Source: Pisaster brevispinus
Lineage: Eukaryota; Echinodermata; Asteroidea; Forcipulatida; Asteriidae
Length of the DNA: 64,000 nt
NCBI GenBank assembly: GCA_023634235.1
Contig: JAMKCF010000044.1
Location: 62,001-126,000, forward strand
Direction of reading: 5' to 3'
Of the stretch, positions 48,071-57,684 are shown in pieces; position 1 is the first letter of the stretch; every line of letters begins with the position of its first letter. The notes below the pieces were generated by a model. That model saw nothing but the letters and a program-made list of their open reading frames with translations, had not been told where the DNA came from and did no database searches. The position numbers and the translations under genes are program-made.

Positions 48071-49405
48071 GTGTACCGTTTTGTTCAGGTCACTAAGGTC
48101 TTGTATTTACACTGGCTGGTTCTATTCTTATGAAATGAATGAGTGTATGGGGCTTGGGTGTGTACTGTAAAGGCATAGGAGCAGAAGATTGAAGGGAATG
48201 AGGTCTGTAATGAACATGCTTTGTGTTGCATTCCAAGCTCCTTTTGTTATAGTGTTTAAACACATGTGCTGGCTCTGTTCTGGCCTACAATGAATGTGGT
48301 ATGTTGTGCCAGATGGGGGTACAATGTAGTCACTTATGTTAGTTATTTATCATTCCCTTGCCAGCCACCATTGGCCTGCAAGGAATGCGTTCACATTGTT
48401 TGTATCATTATTTCCCCTCAATTTAGATTTACTGATTACTAGTGCAATTAAAATAACAAAGAATTTCCTATTGGGTATAAAACCAAGGCACCAAATCTAG
48501 GTGTGGCATTCTAGAACTGTGGCTTGGGACATCAGGGTGGTCGGACGGCGGCTCTATATTTTTTATGTATAAACTGAAGGCTCTCAGTACAAAAGTACTA
48601 ACACAGATAGCGGTCAGCCTACATGTATTTATTTCTGTATAATTTATTATCTGCACGTCGTCCGGCCTGGTTCATATTGTTAAGGTAAAGTTGTATTTAT
48701 TTATTTATTAATTGAGTGAGGAGTGTCCTTAAATTTCCCCAACTCAGCCAGTTGCTGCGTTTTGCTTTATTAATTGACTTTATTATATGTATTTTGTTCA
48801 TGTCCCCTTTGGGGAGAATTACAAGATGAGCGAGTACCTGCATTTCTGTTTCCATTTTTGAGTTGTTTTTATGTCTCTGAGTTTAGCATGTAGTTCCCCT
48901 CCCCTTCTGGCGGATGCAGAGTTGATCAGTTACAGTACACACCGCAATTTCAGGAATAGTTCAGTGCTCATGATGTTATGGCAAATTTCTACGTTGAGTG
49001 GGCGGATGTTTGTGCCAATAGTCCCCTAGTGGCAGCCTCTGATGGTCCACTGTTGACCTGCCATTTGCCCTTCCAAGTGGGTCACCTCAAGAAATTTGTG
49101 TGGTTTTTGGGCAACATTTTACTGCATAAAATCACTGTGGTACATGTACATGTAAGTTTTGTGATGAATTTTTTCTTTTATACCATCCGTGTGTTAATTG
49201 TCCTGTAGTACAAAAATAGAACCATATGGCTGAAATAAAAATGGACACAGTGGTAATATGGTGTTATTTTTCCTGTTATAAAGCTTAATGTGCAAAAGAA
49301 TGAATATGTCTTTTTCAAAAGATTATTCCAACAGTTGTGTAGTAAAAAAAAAAAATTAGTTAGATTGTCTAAATAACATCACTGTATTTGTTCAATCCTT
49401 TGTTT
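48071..49405. other. Spacer, no supported gene
   Basis: Contains a short (TTTA)n stretch near 48693-48709. A plus-strand frame at 48978-49208 begins protein-like (MANFYVEWADVCANSPLVAA) but lacks motifs and splice support. Confidence 0.3.
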
Positions 49406-49715
49406 TCATGGTATAGGCCTTGTGCATACACAATAAATATTATTCAATGACACAAAAAAGGAGCACATTTCAATGCAAACACAGGCATTGATTTCTCTCT
49501 TTTGTTTAAATATGTGAAGATCTTTGTTGCTGTAAATGTTACTTGGGTCAGTGGGATCGCAGTGCAGTCTGTAGACAAGGCAGCCATTGTAGTGTGAGCT
49601 GTATGTGTTCTGCTGACTTCCTGTCATAAGTTCGTTCCACCCAGTATTCCACTCAATCTCCACAGAGCTTGGGTTTTCATGTGTGTAAAATAAACTTTGT
49701 AGAACCCGAAGCAAT
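49406..49715 (-). CDS. Probable terminal coding exon of an unrecognised spliced gene
   Basis: Minus strand. An acceptor 'tatatatttcag' ends at 49716, and the frame is then open for about 103 codons to a stop at 49406-49408. The composition is diverse and protein-like: LLRVLQSLFYTHENPSSVEI, then EWNTGWNELMTGSQQNTYSS, then HYNGCLVYRLHCDPTDPSNI. Joined to the short exon at 50473-50519 through a 757-bp GT-AG intron, the phase matches exactly (TT plus A gives Leu) and the frame stays open. The last 25 or so residues are cysteine-rich and less convincing, so the true end could be earlier. No AATAAA was found close downstream. I do not recognise the family. Confidence 0.45.
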
Positions 49716-50472
49716 CTGAAATATATAATAGGGACAATAAAAATAGATAAGCTGCCTTACTTCATATACTTCTGTAGTAGGATAAAATGTAGACCTACAA
49801 ATTTAGATACAAGTAAATTAGGCAGAATTGTAAGTTTTTCTTAAAGTTGTACAGGTTGGCAAGGTTATTCCATCAGCCTTGTATTGTATGGTACATGCAA
49901 AATAGATAGTATTCAATTATCATGAAATACTGAATAATTACATTTACTACCTGAGAAGTGATTTAGTGTAAGGTAACTATCCAGTAGACATACCAATCCT
50001 CTACATAAATATCTTGGGCGGAGTCACTTCAACAAATACCACTGACTTGAAAACAAATGAGCAAGTAGTAAGATGTTGGACAAAGGGGTTGATAATTGAA
50101 AGGACTTTGGGCGCAAATTTTCACAGAAAATCTGATCAAAAGAATTAGTGATGAGACCAGAATGGAGGTTTAAAAAAAAATTGAAAATTATGTTTGTTAT
50201 AGTGTCTGCTTAAATTTGTACCAAAGCTTTCCCTAAAGCTACAATCTCAACCAACAATTTCTACTATAAGAGTGCATGTAAATAAAAATTAACTGTTTTG
50301 TAAAACAGTTAATTACAATATTAAAAAAAACAGTTTAAAGCAGGAAACAATGTAGCCAGGTTAGGCAAGGAAAGTTTAACAAACCCTAATTCAGTGCCTC
50401 TGCATAGAGTGAACATTTTACTAGTCCTAGAGAAATTAAAAGGAACAATCTTGAGATTGATAATGTACTTAC
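49716..50472 (-). other. Inferred 757-bp intron
   Basis: GTAAGT at the 50472 side and TTTCAG at the 49716 side on the minus strand. No repeats recognised inside. Confidence 0.4.
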
Positions 50473-50519
50473 AATGTATCAGTGACCAGAGCTTCATTCA
50501 GCTGGTTGTTGATGTCGAT
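50473..50519 (-). CDS. Short penultimate exon of the same unrecognised gene
   Basis: Minus strand. 47 nt reading IDINNQLNEALVTDT plus two bases, followed by a consensus donor (ATT-GTAAGT at 50467-50472). The candidate acceptor (AAAGCAG, ending 50520) lacks a pyrimidine tract, and an in-frame TGA just upstream forces the exon to begin near here. It lies at the edge of a degenerate minisatellite whose units resemble the exon's 5' end, so the true boundary may be obscured. Upstream exons would lie beyond 50.8 kb and were not found. Confidence 0.35.
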
Positions 50520-50820
50520 CTGCTTTCAGTTTTTGAGCGGCAATCTGCTGGTGGCTGATGTCGGTTCGCGTCAGTTTCTGGGCGGCAGGCCACTAGTGAT
50601 ATGCTGCTGGTTTCCGATGTCCATTCACCATCGGTTTTTGATGTCCATTCACAATCGGTTTTTGGGCAGCAGGGCTCTTGTTGTATACCACTGCTTGTGG
50701 ATGCAGTCTGCTAATAGTTTTTGAGCGGCAGGCCTCCTATTGGTATGGCGCTGGTTGTCAATGCTGGTCCGCCATTCATTACACAGGGGCAGGCCGCTAA
50801 ATGTATGCCACTTAGCTACC
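50500..50820. repeat. Degenerate minisatellite, variable unit
   Basis: Recurring words 'cagtttttgagcggca', 'gtttctgggcggcagg', 'cggtttttgggcagcag' and 'gtttttgagcggcaggc', with 'ctgctggt' or 'gatgtccattcac' between them. Spacing is irregular, roughly 45-95 bp. It overlaps the start of the short minus-strand exon candidate. Confidence 0.6.
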
Positions 50821-50845
50821 ACTGGCGGAATGCCATTGGTTTTAG

Positions 50846-51315
50846 GTAAACCCAGTAGCCAAGTACTTCCATTGTGTAACCAAGTAGCCTAGTACTTCCA
50901 TTGTGTAACCCAGTAGCCAAGTACTTTCCTTGTGTAACCCAGAAGCCAAGTACTTTCATTGTGTAACCCAGAAGCCAAGTAGTTCCATTGTGTAACCCAG
51001 TAGACAAGTAGTTCCATTGTGTAACCCAGTAGCCATGTACTTACATTGTGTAACCCAGTAGCCAAGTACTTTCCTTGTGTAACCCAGTAGCCAAGTACTT
51101 CCATTGTGTAACCCAGAAGCCAAGTACTTTCATTGTGTAACCCAGAAGCCAAGTAGTTCAATTGTGTAACCCAGTAGACAAGTAGTTCCATTGTGTAACC
51201 CAGAAGCCAAGTACTTTCATTGTGTAACCCAGAAGGCAAGTAGTTCCTTTGTGTAACCCAGTAGCCATGTACTTCCATTGTGTAACCCAGTAGCCATGTA
51301 CTTCCATTGTGAACC
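50846..51315. repeat. 29-bp minisatellite, about 16 units
   Basis: Consensus 'cagtagccaagtacttccat' followed by 'tgtgtaacc'. The spacing of 'tgtgtaac' is 29 bp throughout. Variants (agtagcc/agaagcc, tacttc/tagttc, a doubled t) recur in the same order, giving a partial higher-order repeat: three successive variant units at about 50938-51024 reappear six units (174 bp) later. The unit length is not a multiple of three, so its minus-strand open frame cycles through three readings and is not evidence of a protein. One more half unit lies at 51380-51402. Confidence 0.95.
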
Positions 51316-51402
51316 CAGTTCCCAGTAGTTGTGCAATCCCATTATGTGAATCAGCAGTTCTCTGAATCTTTAATCCCTCCATTGTGTAACCCAGAATTTC
51401 GT

Positions 51403-53351
51403 TGTAGCAGGGTTTGGGATGCATGCAGCATTTAGTTTAAGCCTGCTATTGCTAAAAACCATGAAGGGGAAAAAGTGATGCGTGTAACTTTTTAATTTTG
51501 GTTTAACTTTATTGTTATCCTGCTATTGCTTAAATCAAGGTTGTCATGCATAAAGGGAACTTTGCATCATAAATGAATTATTCAAATTTCATATTAGTTG
51601 CTAGAGCCCTGCATGGACAGTCATGAACAGGTGTACTAGGCTTGAGTATTGGAAGAAGGAGAGAAAATTATCAGATGATTGTTGAATCCAGAGTGAGCAA
51701 GAAAAGCTTTATAGTTAAGATTCTGGTCTTGTGCAATAAATACTGTTCCAGTAATGCACTGTTTGCGACAAGCTCTGCTGTCTTGTGAAATTGTACCTCA
51801 TGAGCTGTGGGTCAGTAATGCACTAAGCACGACCATGGTTGTACTGTGTTTGTGCTTGCAACGTGATCAGTTTCAATTCAATGGAATAGTCCAAACACTG
51901 ACATGTGGTGGTTGCTCATGCTGCATTGAGGTAGGGTGGTGGTAGACTGGTAGGGTGGTGGTAGACACGCATATAAACCTGTTTTATTCAATATGTAATA
52001 AGGTGTAGTGAGAATTGACTGTCAATCTTGATGAGAGGTCAGAGGTACATCTGGCAGCATCCAGCTAGGCACTCATAAGCCAGATATCTGGCGTTATTCG
52101 TGCCTCTAAGTGTGACGTCATATGTTCAGACTAGGGTGGTGGTGGACAGTTCCGTTTTATGTGGTAGTCTTGCTGGAGGGCACTTCCTGCCACTTTGTTT
52201 TTATAATTACTAGAGACATTTAAGGAAATGTTCTTTCTCATGAAAGTAATACTCCTTTTGAATGTACTCGAATCAGGGCTATGGAACAGAGATAGGGAGT
52301 GCAAAGAATGGAGGGGGTGGAAGGAGAACAGTTTCATGACTGGGCCTGGTACCCTCCCCTTTTTTGATTTCTGGATGGTTTGATTTGCGCAAATTTCACT
52401 CCCTTTACACTGAGCACTCTTGTTCACCCCACCACCATCTGTACCCTAGCCTGTCACCCTTACTGTTCCCAGCCACCCAGGGTGCATCTAGAGGGGAGAA
52501 AAGGAGGCACATGGCCTTGAAAAATTGTCATTTCTGTTTTTTGTTTTTTGTTAATAGATGATTTTCAAAACTTTGGAGCGCCCCCCCCCCTTAGATCGGC
52601 CAACCTGAAAAACTAAGCTCTAGTCTAGCCACTGATTGTTGTAGTCATGGTAGTCACACAAAATTAAATGAAGGCGAAAAGGGACAGTTACTAAAGAGCT
52701 TCTCCATTGATAAATTTTATTTTGCAAACACAAGGCACATACATGTAATATTTTCACACTGTTTCACACAAATAAAACGGGGAATTAAAACGTTCTAATG
52801 AACGTTCGGCTTAATCGGCATATTGCCGCGGTCCAGCGGAACGTTCCGGTGGTCCAATGAATCGTTGACCTATGCCCACAGGAATGTCCTTTGCGCCTAG
52901 AACGTGCCCGACTTTGGAGAAATATAAATTACTCACCAACAGTGCCCCTGCATAAATTGATGACCTCTCCAACCATACCATCCTCCTCGCAAACTCCTGT
53001 CTTACAAGTCTAACCTCCTTATTGAGCCCATATCCAATCATTCAGGGGCAGACCAATCTTTCTTACATAGCTACACCACGCCTATGGAACATAATTATTG
53101 CCATCACATGTTAAATCATCTGTTTCTTTTAACCCATTTTAAGAAAACCAAACAAATCATCTTTCCAATAAAAAATATTTGAGTTAAGACTTGTTTTTAC
53201 CTGTGTTTTCTAATATTGAGGTGTTTGGGCAATCTGCCCGGAACACCACTTGTTTTCCGTTTTGTAGGTGTTTGGGCAATCAAAGCAATCTGCATTCAAA
53301 TGTTATGTTACATCAGGCATGAATTTCCCAAAACCGAACACCTTGAGTTTA
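51403..53351. other. Spacer, no supported gene
   Basis: C-run at 52580-52590 and a 'gtagggtggtggtaga' doublet at 51930-51965. The minus-strand frame at 52811-53041 is open for 76 codons without motifs. Its stretch is comparatively CpG-containing, so a promoter or exon is conceivable but unsupported. Confidence 0.3.
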
Positions 53352-53702
53352 TATTAAGACTGGCTGGACTTTATCGACAGTGGAATTATATCCAATGTAT
53401 AGTATACTGTAGTGAACTTTATATTATTTTTCAAAACATACACTCAGCACATCATGTTTGCATAGAGGCATTAGATAAATATTAAAGCAGTACAAAGCTG
53501 TATACTTGCTTCAATTTACTTTTACAAATAGAAAGATTGTGAATTTGATCTGTCTGTGCAACTATTCAGCACTGTCAGCCCTTGAACATGGATTGATACA
53601 AAAGCAAAGATATCCTTGATCTCTAAGTTGTTTTTCAAACACATTTTTTTTAAATGTTGTTAATTTGAATGAATTAAACAATCGTTACTTGGTGTTGAAT
53701 TG

Positions 53703-54043
53703 CCATTCATAAATACCCGAGACAGTTTATCCATTCTGATTGGTCAAGAGCTGATCACATGGCCATGTTTAAACATGCGATATGAACATGGTAAAAAGTG
53801 TTTAAACATACGCATGACGCACAAGCTTACGCGGTTGTTAATTTACTCAAAACGCAATCCAACATACCGGTACTAAATGTACAATCTATTAGTGTGCACG
53901 CGGACGCACAACTGTTGAGTGTCGCACTCTTTTTTACCCTTCGCGAAACGGAGCCTGAGGACGTGACACAAATTGAAAATTTCAGACAAGTTTTTACAGA
54001 TTTTCCAACATTATTACGCTAACTAAAGGGCATTTATGAATGG
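53703..54043. mobile_element. Inverted-repeat element 1 inside L4
   Basis: CCATTCATAAATACCC at 53703-53718 and its complement (one mismatch) at 54028-54043. It contains 'ccattctgattggtcaagag' and two 'gtttaaaca' words. Non-coding. Confidence 0.5.
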
Positions 54044-54295
54044 GAATAAAAGAGTGGTGACTCAGTCTTGAACATTTGTTTAAAATCTTGCAGGGTCATG
54101 GCCCTGCGATAAAGGACCAACACGCTGATTGGTGTCCCTTCTGTATATTGTACTACCATAGAGTTACATAGCTCATGGTTAACCTTTGGAACAACACGCC
54201 CTATTTATTACTGTGATGTGGTCCATTATTGCACAGCCATGAACCTGCCGGTTTTAAACGAACGTTCAAGGCTGAGTCACCACTCTTTTATTCCC
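54042..54295. mobile_element. Inverted-repeat element 2 inside L4, carrying a duplicate of L4 sequence
   Basis: A 24-bp perfect inverted repeat, GGGAATAAAAGAGTGGTGAC plus TCAG (54042-54065 and 54272-54295), extends inward with a few mismatches to about 44 bp. Between the arms, 54137-54205 duplicates the host text at 54499-54563 ('ccttctgtatattgta...catagctcatggttaaccttt'). Confidence 0.65.
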
Positions 54296-54393
54296 GTATT
54301 AAGACCAGCAGATTCCTGGCTCCATTTAGGTGTTTAAATCATGTTCTCTGCACTTAAAAACATTGATAAATTAGAGCTGCGAGAATAACTTAC

Positions 54394-54507
54394 ACGATAG
54401 TGGAGTTTGGATAGAAACACAGCAAGCAACAAATCTTGTAGTTTTGGAGGAAGTTCCAGCAATGATCTCTATTAGATGTTGGCACAACACACTGAATGGT
54501 GTTCCTT
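54394..54507 (-). CDS. Minus-strand exon-like block in L4
   Basis: Diverged version of 21057-21172. TPFSVLCQHLIEIIAGTSS is preserved, and after it the sequence diverges, with a net 2-nt length change, up to a conserved GTAAGTTAT donor. This is either a decayed exon or a conserved non-coding block; the data do not separate these. Confidence 0.25.
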
Positions 54508-55374
54508 CTGTATATTGTATTGCAATAGAGTTACATAGCTCATGGTTAACCTTTGGAACACAATTTTAAAAAAAAATTCAACTATTTATTTCTGTGATGT
54601 GGAAATTCCAGCTTCTTAATTTAGCTGTGTTTGTTGCTGCGTGATGATTATTGTACAGATCTACTGATACTGCAATTAAGACATATTTACACACTGAAAC
54701 TCTAACCTCAAGTTCTTGATGTCTGACTCCTACTTGTATATTACTGGGACTCAGTGACATATCAATAACAGGTTGTTGAACATTGGACCGAAGCATATTG
54801 CAATACCTGTTATGTTTTGTATTCAGATTTCTTGAATAAAACTGTTTGTTGAGCTACTTCATTAGATACTATTTATCTTTGCAGACTGATTCTATTGGAT
54901 CTTATTGAAAATAAAAAAGCTATTTGTAAATTGAAAATATGTCCTATGTTTTTATTACGTTAATGATATACATTTTGTCAATTTTATTTTAATTATGGTT
55001 TTATAATCATATTTTTATTTGATTGACTGCTGTGTGCAACTAGCCGGAGAAAAGTCTGGAGTTTGTTGTAAATTACAATAATGGTATCACATAAACAAAT
55101 AATTAAAATTGTTTTTTACTGTTTTATTACATTGATTGAGAGTTAATTTGCAGTTGTTTGATTTATAGGCCTTTAGTTTATCCCATATTTTCATTACAAA
55201 GTGAAGACTAGATTTTTTTTTTTTAAATGTAAAATGTCTCCATGTAAGTCCTGTATTACCCAAAGTCATTGGCCATGCCCAATCAAACTGAAGGTAGTGG
55301 GTTTTGACAGTTTGACAGTCTTTGAATTCCATATTTGAACCCTTCTTCTTTACTTTGATCCTCTTTTTTCTCAG

Positions 55375-55496
55375 GTGTCCCTCCTCATGTCCACCAGCAT
55401 TTGGAAATCCATAACCATGGTAACCTCAACCCACAATCTCCTAGTCAGTCTGAGACTCCCAGGGCAGATGCTGAAGACTCTACCTTGAAGCTCTAG
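55375..55496 (+). CDS. L4 exon candidate ending SQSETPRADAEDSTLKL-stop
   Basis: Acceptor 'cctcttttttctcag' ends at 55374; donor AAAA-GTAAGTAA follows 55557; stop TAG is at 55494-55496. In phase 2 the whole piece is open, reading VPPHVHQHLEIHNHGNLNP, then QSPSQSETPRADAEDSTLKL. This is the most diverged and therefore most informative copy: the C-terminal 17 codons are unchanged at the protein level. No upstream coding exon on the plus strand could be identified with confidence, partly because inverted-repeat insertions break the block at 53703-54295. Confidence 0.45.
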
Positions 55497-55809
55497 CTCT
55501 AATGACACTACAGGGAGAATTGGAGATGGACAAGAAAAACTCACTGCACAATGAAAAGTAAGTAATAGTCATAATTTGCTGTGATCATTTTTTTTTCATT
55601 ATAAAATATCTTGTTACAGATTTAAAGATCTGCTTGTATATCATTGGAAGCTTTTTCTATTTCATAAATATTTCTGTTTGAATTACTCCCATCTTGCACA
55701 TGTTTGAGAAAATGACATCTATTAATGATTTGGTGAGAGAAACCTTTCAAAAGTAACAAACTGAACAGAATATTATCAGGTACCTGACTAAATGGCATAA
55801 CAAAAGTCG

Positions 55810-55889
55810 GTGTGGTATTGACGTTTCGAACAGTATACTCTGCTCGTGAAGACGACCAGAGTATACTGTTCGAAACATCGAGACCACAC
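55810..55889. repeat. Long hairpin (33-bp arms, 14-nt loop)
   Basis: Arm 55810-55842 pairs with 55857-55889 with four mismatches; core TTCGAACAGTATACTCTG. The text 'gacgaccagagtatactgtt' followed by 'cgaaacatcgag' and 'ctcttttcagagccaaca' resembles terminal regions of retroelement families with foldback ends (Penelope-like elements were considered). No coding part is nearby, so the family is not assigned. Confidence 0.65.
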
Positions 55890-57514
55890 CGGCTCTTTTC
55901 AGAGCCAACACTCCCTCAAAAGAGATTTTATACATGGTTGTACCCGCAAGTTCACTATTTATAGTTACTTCTTATGTTCCTGTTGTTGGATTTTCCAGTC
56001 AAGATGACACAACAAAATAAACAACATGCACGTGATGGTACATGGCAATGTAAACTGTGCACTAGGATTACTTGCTGGTATATTCAAAGGTCAAATAAAC
56101 AACCATTAATAATGGTCAATGAGGAGATTTTCAATTTATTGGAATCTGGCCGTTGATAATAAACTTGGACTTTAAACTTGAAAACATTCTCAAGTACATC
56201 CAGGTCTGTTACCAGCTGCTGTACATGTTAGTGCAGTCAATATTGTGTAGATAGCTCTACTCTTTGGAATTCTGACATATTTTTGGGGCATTCATTTATG
56301 TTTCCGTGCGATCAAAACTTACATTGTAGTAAACTCTTAATGTTCACAGCATTAACAAAAAAAGCAAATTATGTGCCTGAGGTGTACAACTCTATGTATG
56401 TTTCTTATTAACTTCTGGGCAATCATTTTCACTAGTTGGTCATTCCAATTAAAAAGACCTCAACTTGATGTATTATTTCTTTCCTCCTAGGTTTTTGTTT
56501 TTGTTTTAGGGTGTTTGACCAATTTCTTTGACTTTCTGAAACCTACCACGACAAACTAACTAATTTGGTATTGTCACCAAATAATAACTTAGAAGGTTAT
56601 GAAAATTCAATTAAGTGGGTTTGAACACACTTCAATGTGTAAATCTATGAGGGGCATCATTTATGAGCAGCACACAGGGGTTATTTATTAAGATTTCCAA
56701 GGGCTGAAATTTGAAGTATTAATACTTCAAGAAATGAAACAAATGTGTGCTAAGAACTACATAAGACGGCATATATGATTTATGCAAAGATAAGCTTTTT
56801 AATAAGAATCTGGACATTTCGATAGATGGACCCTTCTTAAAAAAACTGTTGAAAAAAGTTGAAATGTGTTTGAAGGACTTGGCTTTGAGGGGGGTGAGCA
56901 TTGTAGGCCTTATTCTGTACCTTTCAAAGATTTCAAGCGTTTTTTTATGAAACTTGCTACCAATGTCCATTTTACATGAAGACATAGAAAAAGGGTAGTT
57001 TGTGCCCATTTTTTCCCAATAATGTTTGTATTATTTGTCTAAATGTCATACAACTTTGAAAACTTGTTTATTTTGGCCTAGTGTGACAATACATTTGAAT
57101 GCTTGGCTCACCATTAGGGGCGCTATCATCATTGGTTGTTCCCCTTTTAGGGAAAAGACTAAAGTAAGATTTGGCATGATTGATGACTTTTTAGCATTTC
57201 TTGACCTGAAAAGATATAAATTACCGTTATAAAAAAAACGTATAGAGTTTGACCCCATAAAACACACAATCAAAGATGGCTGCTGGATGTGGTGGCCATT
57301 TTTAAATCCCATGATGCAGTTAACACTATCTCATGACACATGACCACCAGTTTCTAGAGATGAAATTCTGAAATTAAAGCAAGTGGAAGTATAACAAACA
57401 TTACTGTTGTTAAATACATTTTTTGTAATAGGACTTAGTTACATTGTTGAGAACTAAAGCCCACCAAATATTCAGTTGATTTTTTTTTCCTATTTCGCCC
57501 AATGTCTTGGTCAG
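55890..57514. other. Spacer, no supported gene
   Basis: The frame 55974-56156 (plus) and others in this interval are short and lack motifs. An AATAAA lies at 56158-56163 right after that frame, which may be coincidence. Confidence 0.3.
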
Positions 57515-57660
57515 GGATGCCAGTTTTCCGGCTATTGCCGGAATTCCGGCTTTTTAAAATTTTCCCCAAATTTTTCCGGCGCTCCGTATTTCATCTGGCC
57601 GGAAAAAAAATTTTTTTATTAAAAAGAGATTTCCGGCGCTCGTTTGGAGCGACTCGTGTT
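57515..57660. repeat. TTTCCGGC-rich degenerate repeat
   Basis: Words ccggc/gccgg occur at least seven times between 57535 and 57640, separated by A/T runs ('ttttccggc', 'gccggaattccggc', 'ggccggaaaaaaaa'). This gives potential for local hairpins. No coding content. Confidence 0.5.
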
Positions 57661-57684
57661 TAATGATAATATGGGCAATTCCAC

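Larger units (their letters stand above)
53352..55790 (+). other. L4: diverged fourth block of the exon-bearing family
   Basis: Collinear with 20450-22690 by the landmarks listed for L2, and with 2600-2890 at its right end ('gtaacaaactgaacag', 'caggtacctgactaaatggca'). It is interrupted by inverted-repeat elements at 53703-54295 and ends where a hairpin element begins at about 55800. Confidence 0.6.

Noticed and set aside
50889..51278. 129-residue repetitive protein (WVTQ/LGYTM/GLHN repeats) on the minus strand
   Set aside because: Pure translation of the 29-bp minisatellite cycling through three frames. No independent coding evidence.
50846..51315. CRISPR array
   Set aside because: 29-bp units are contiguous with no unique spacers, and the context is eukaryotic.
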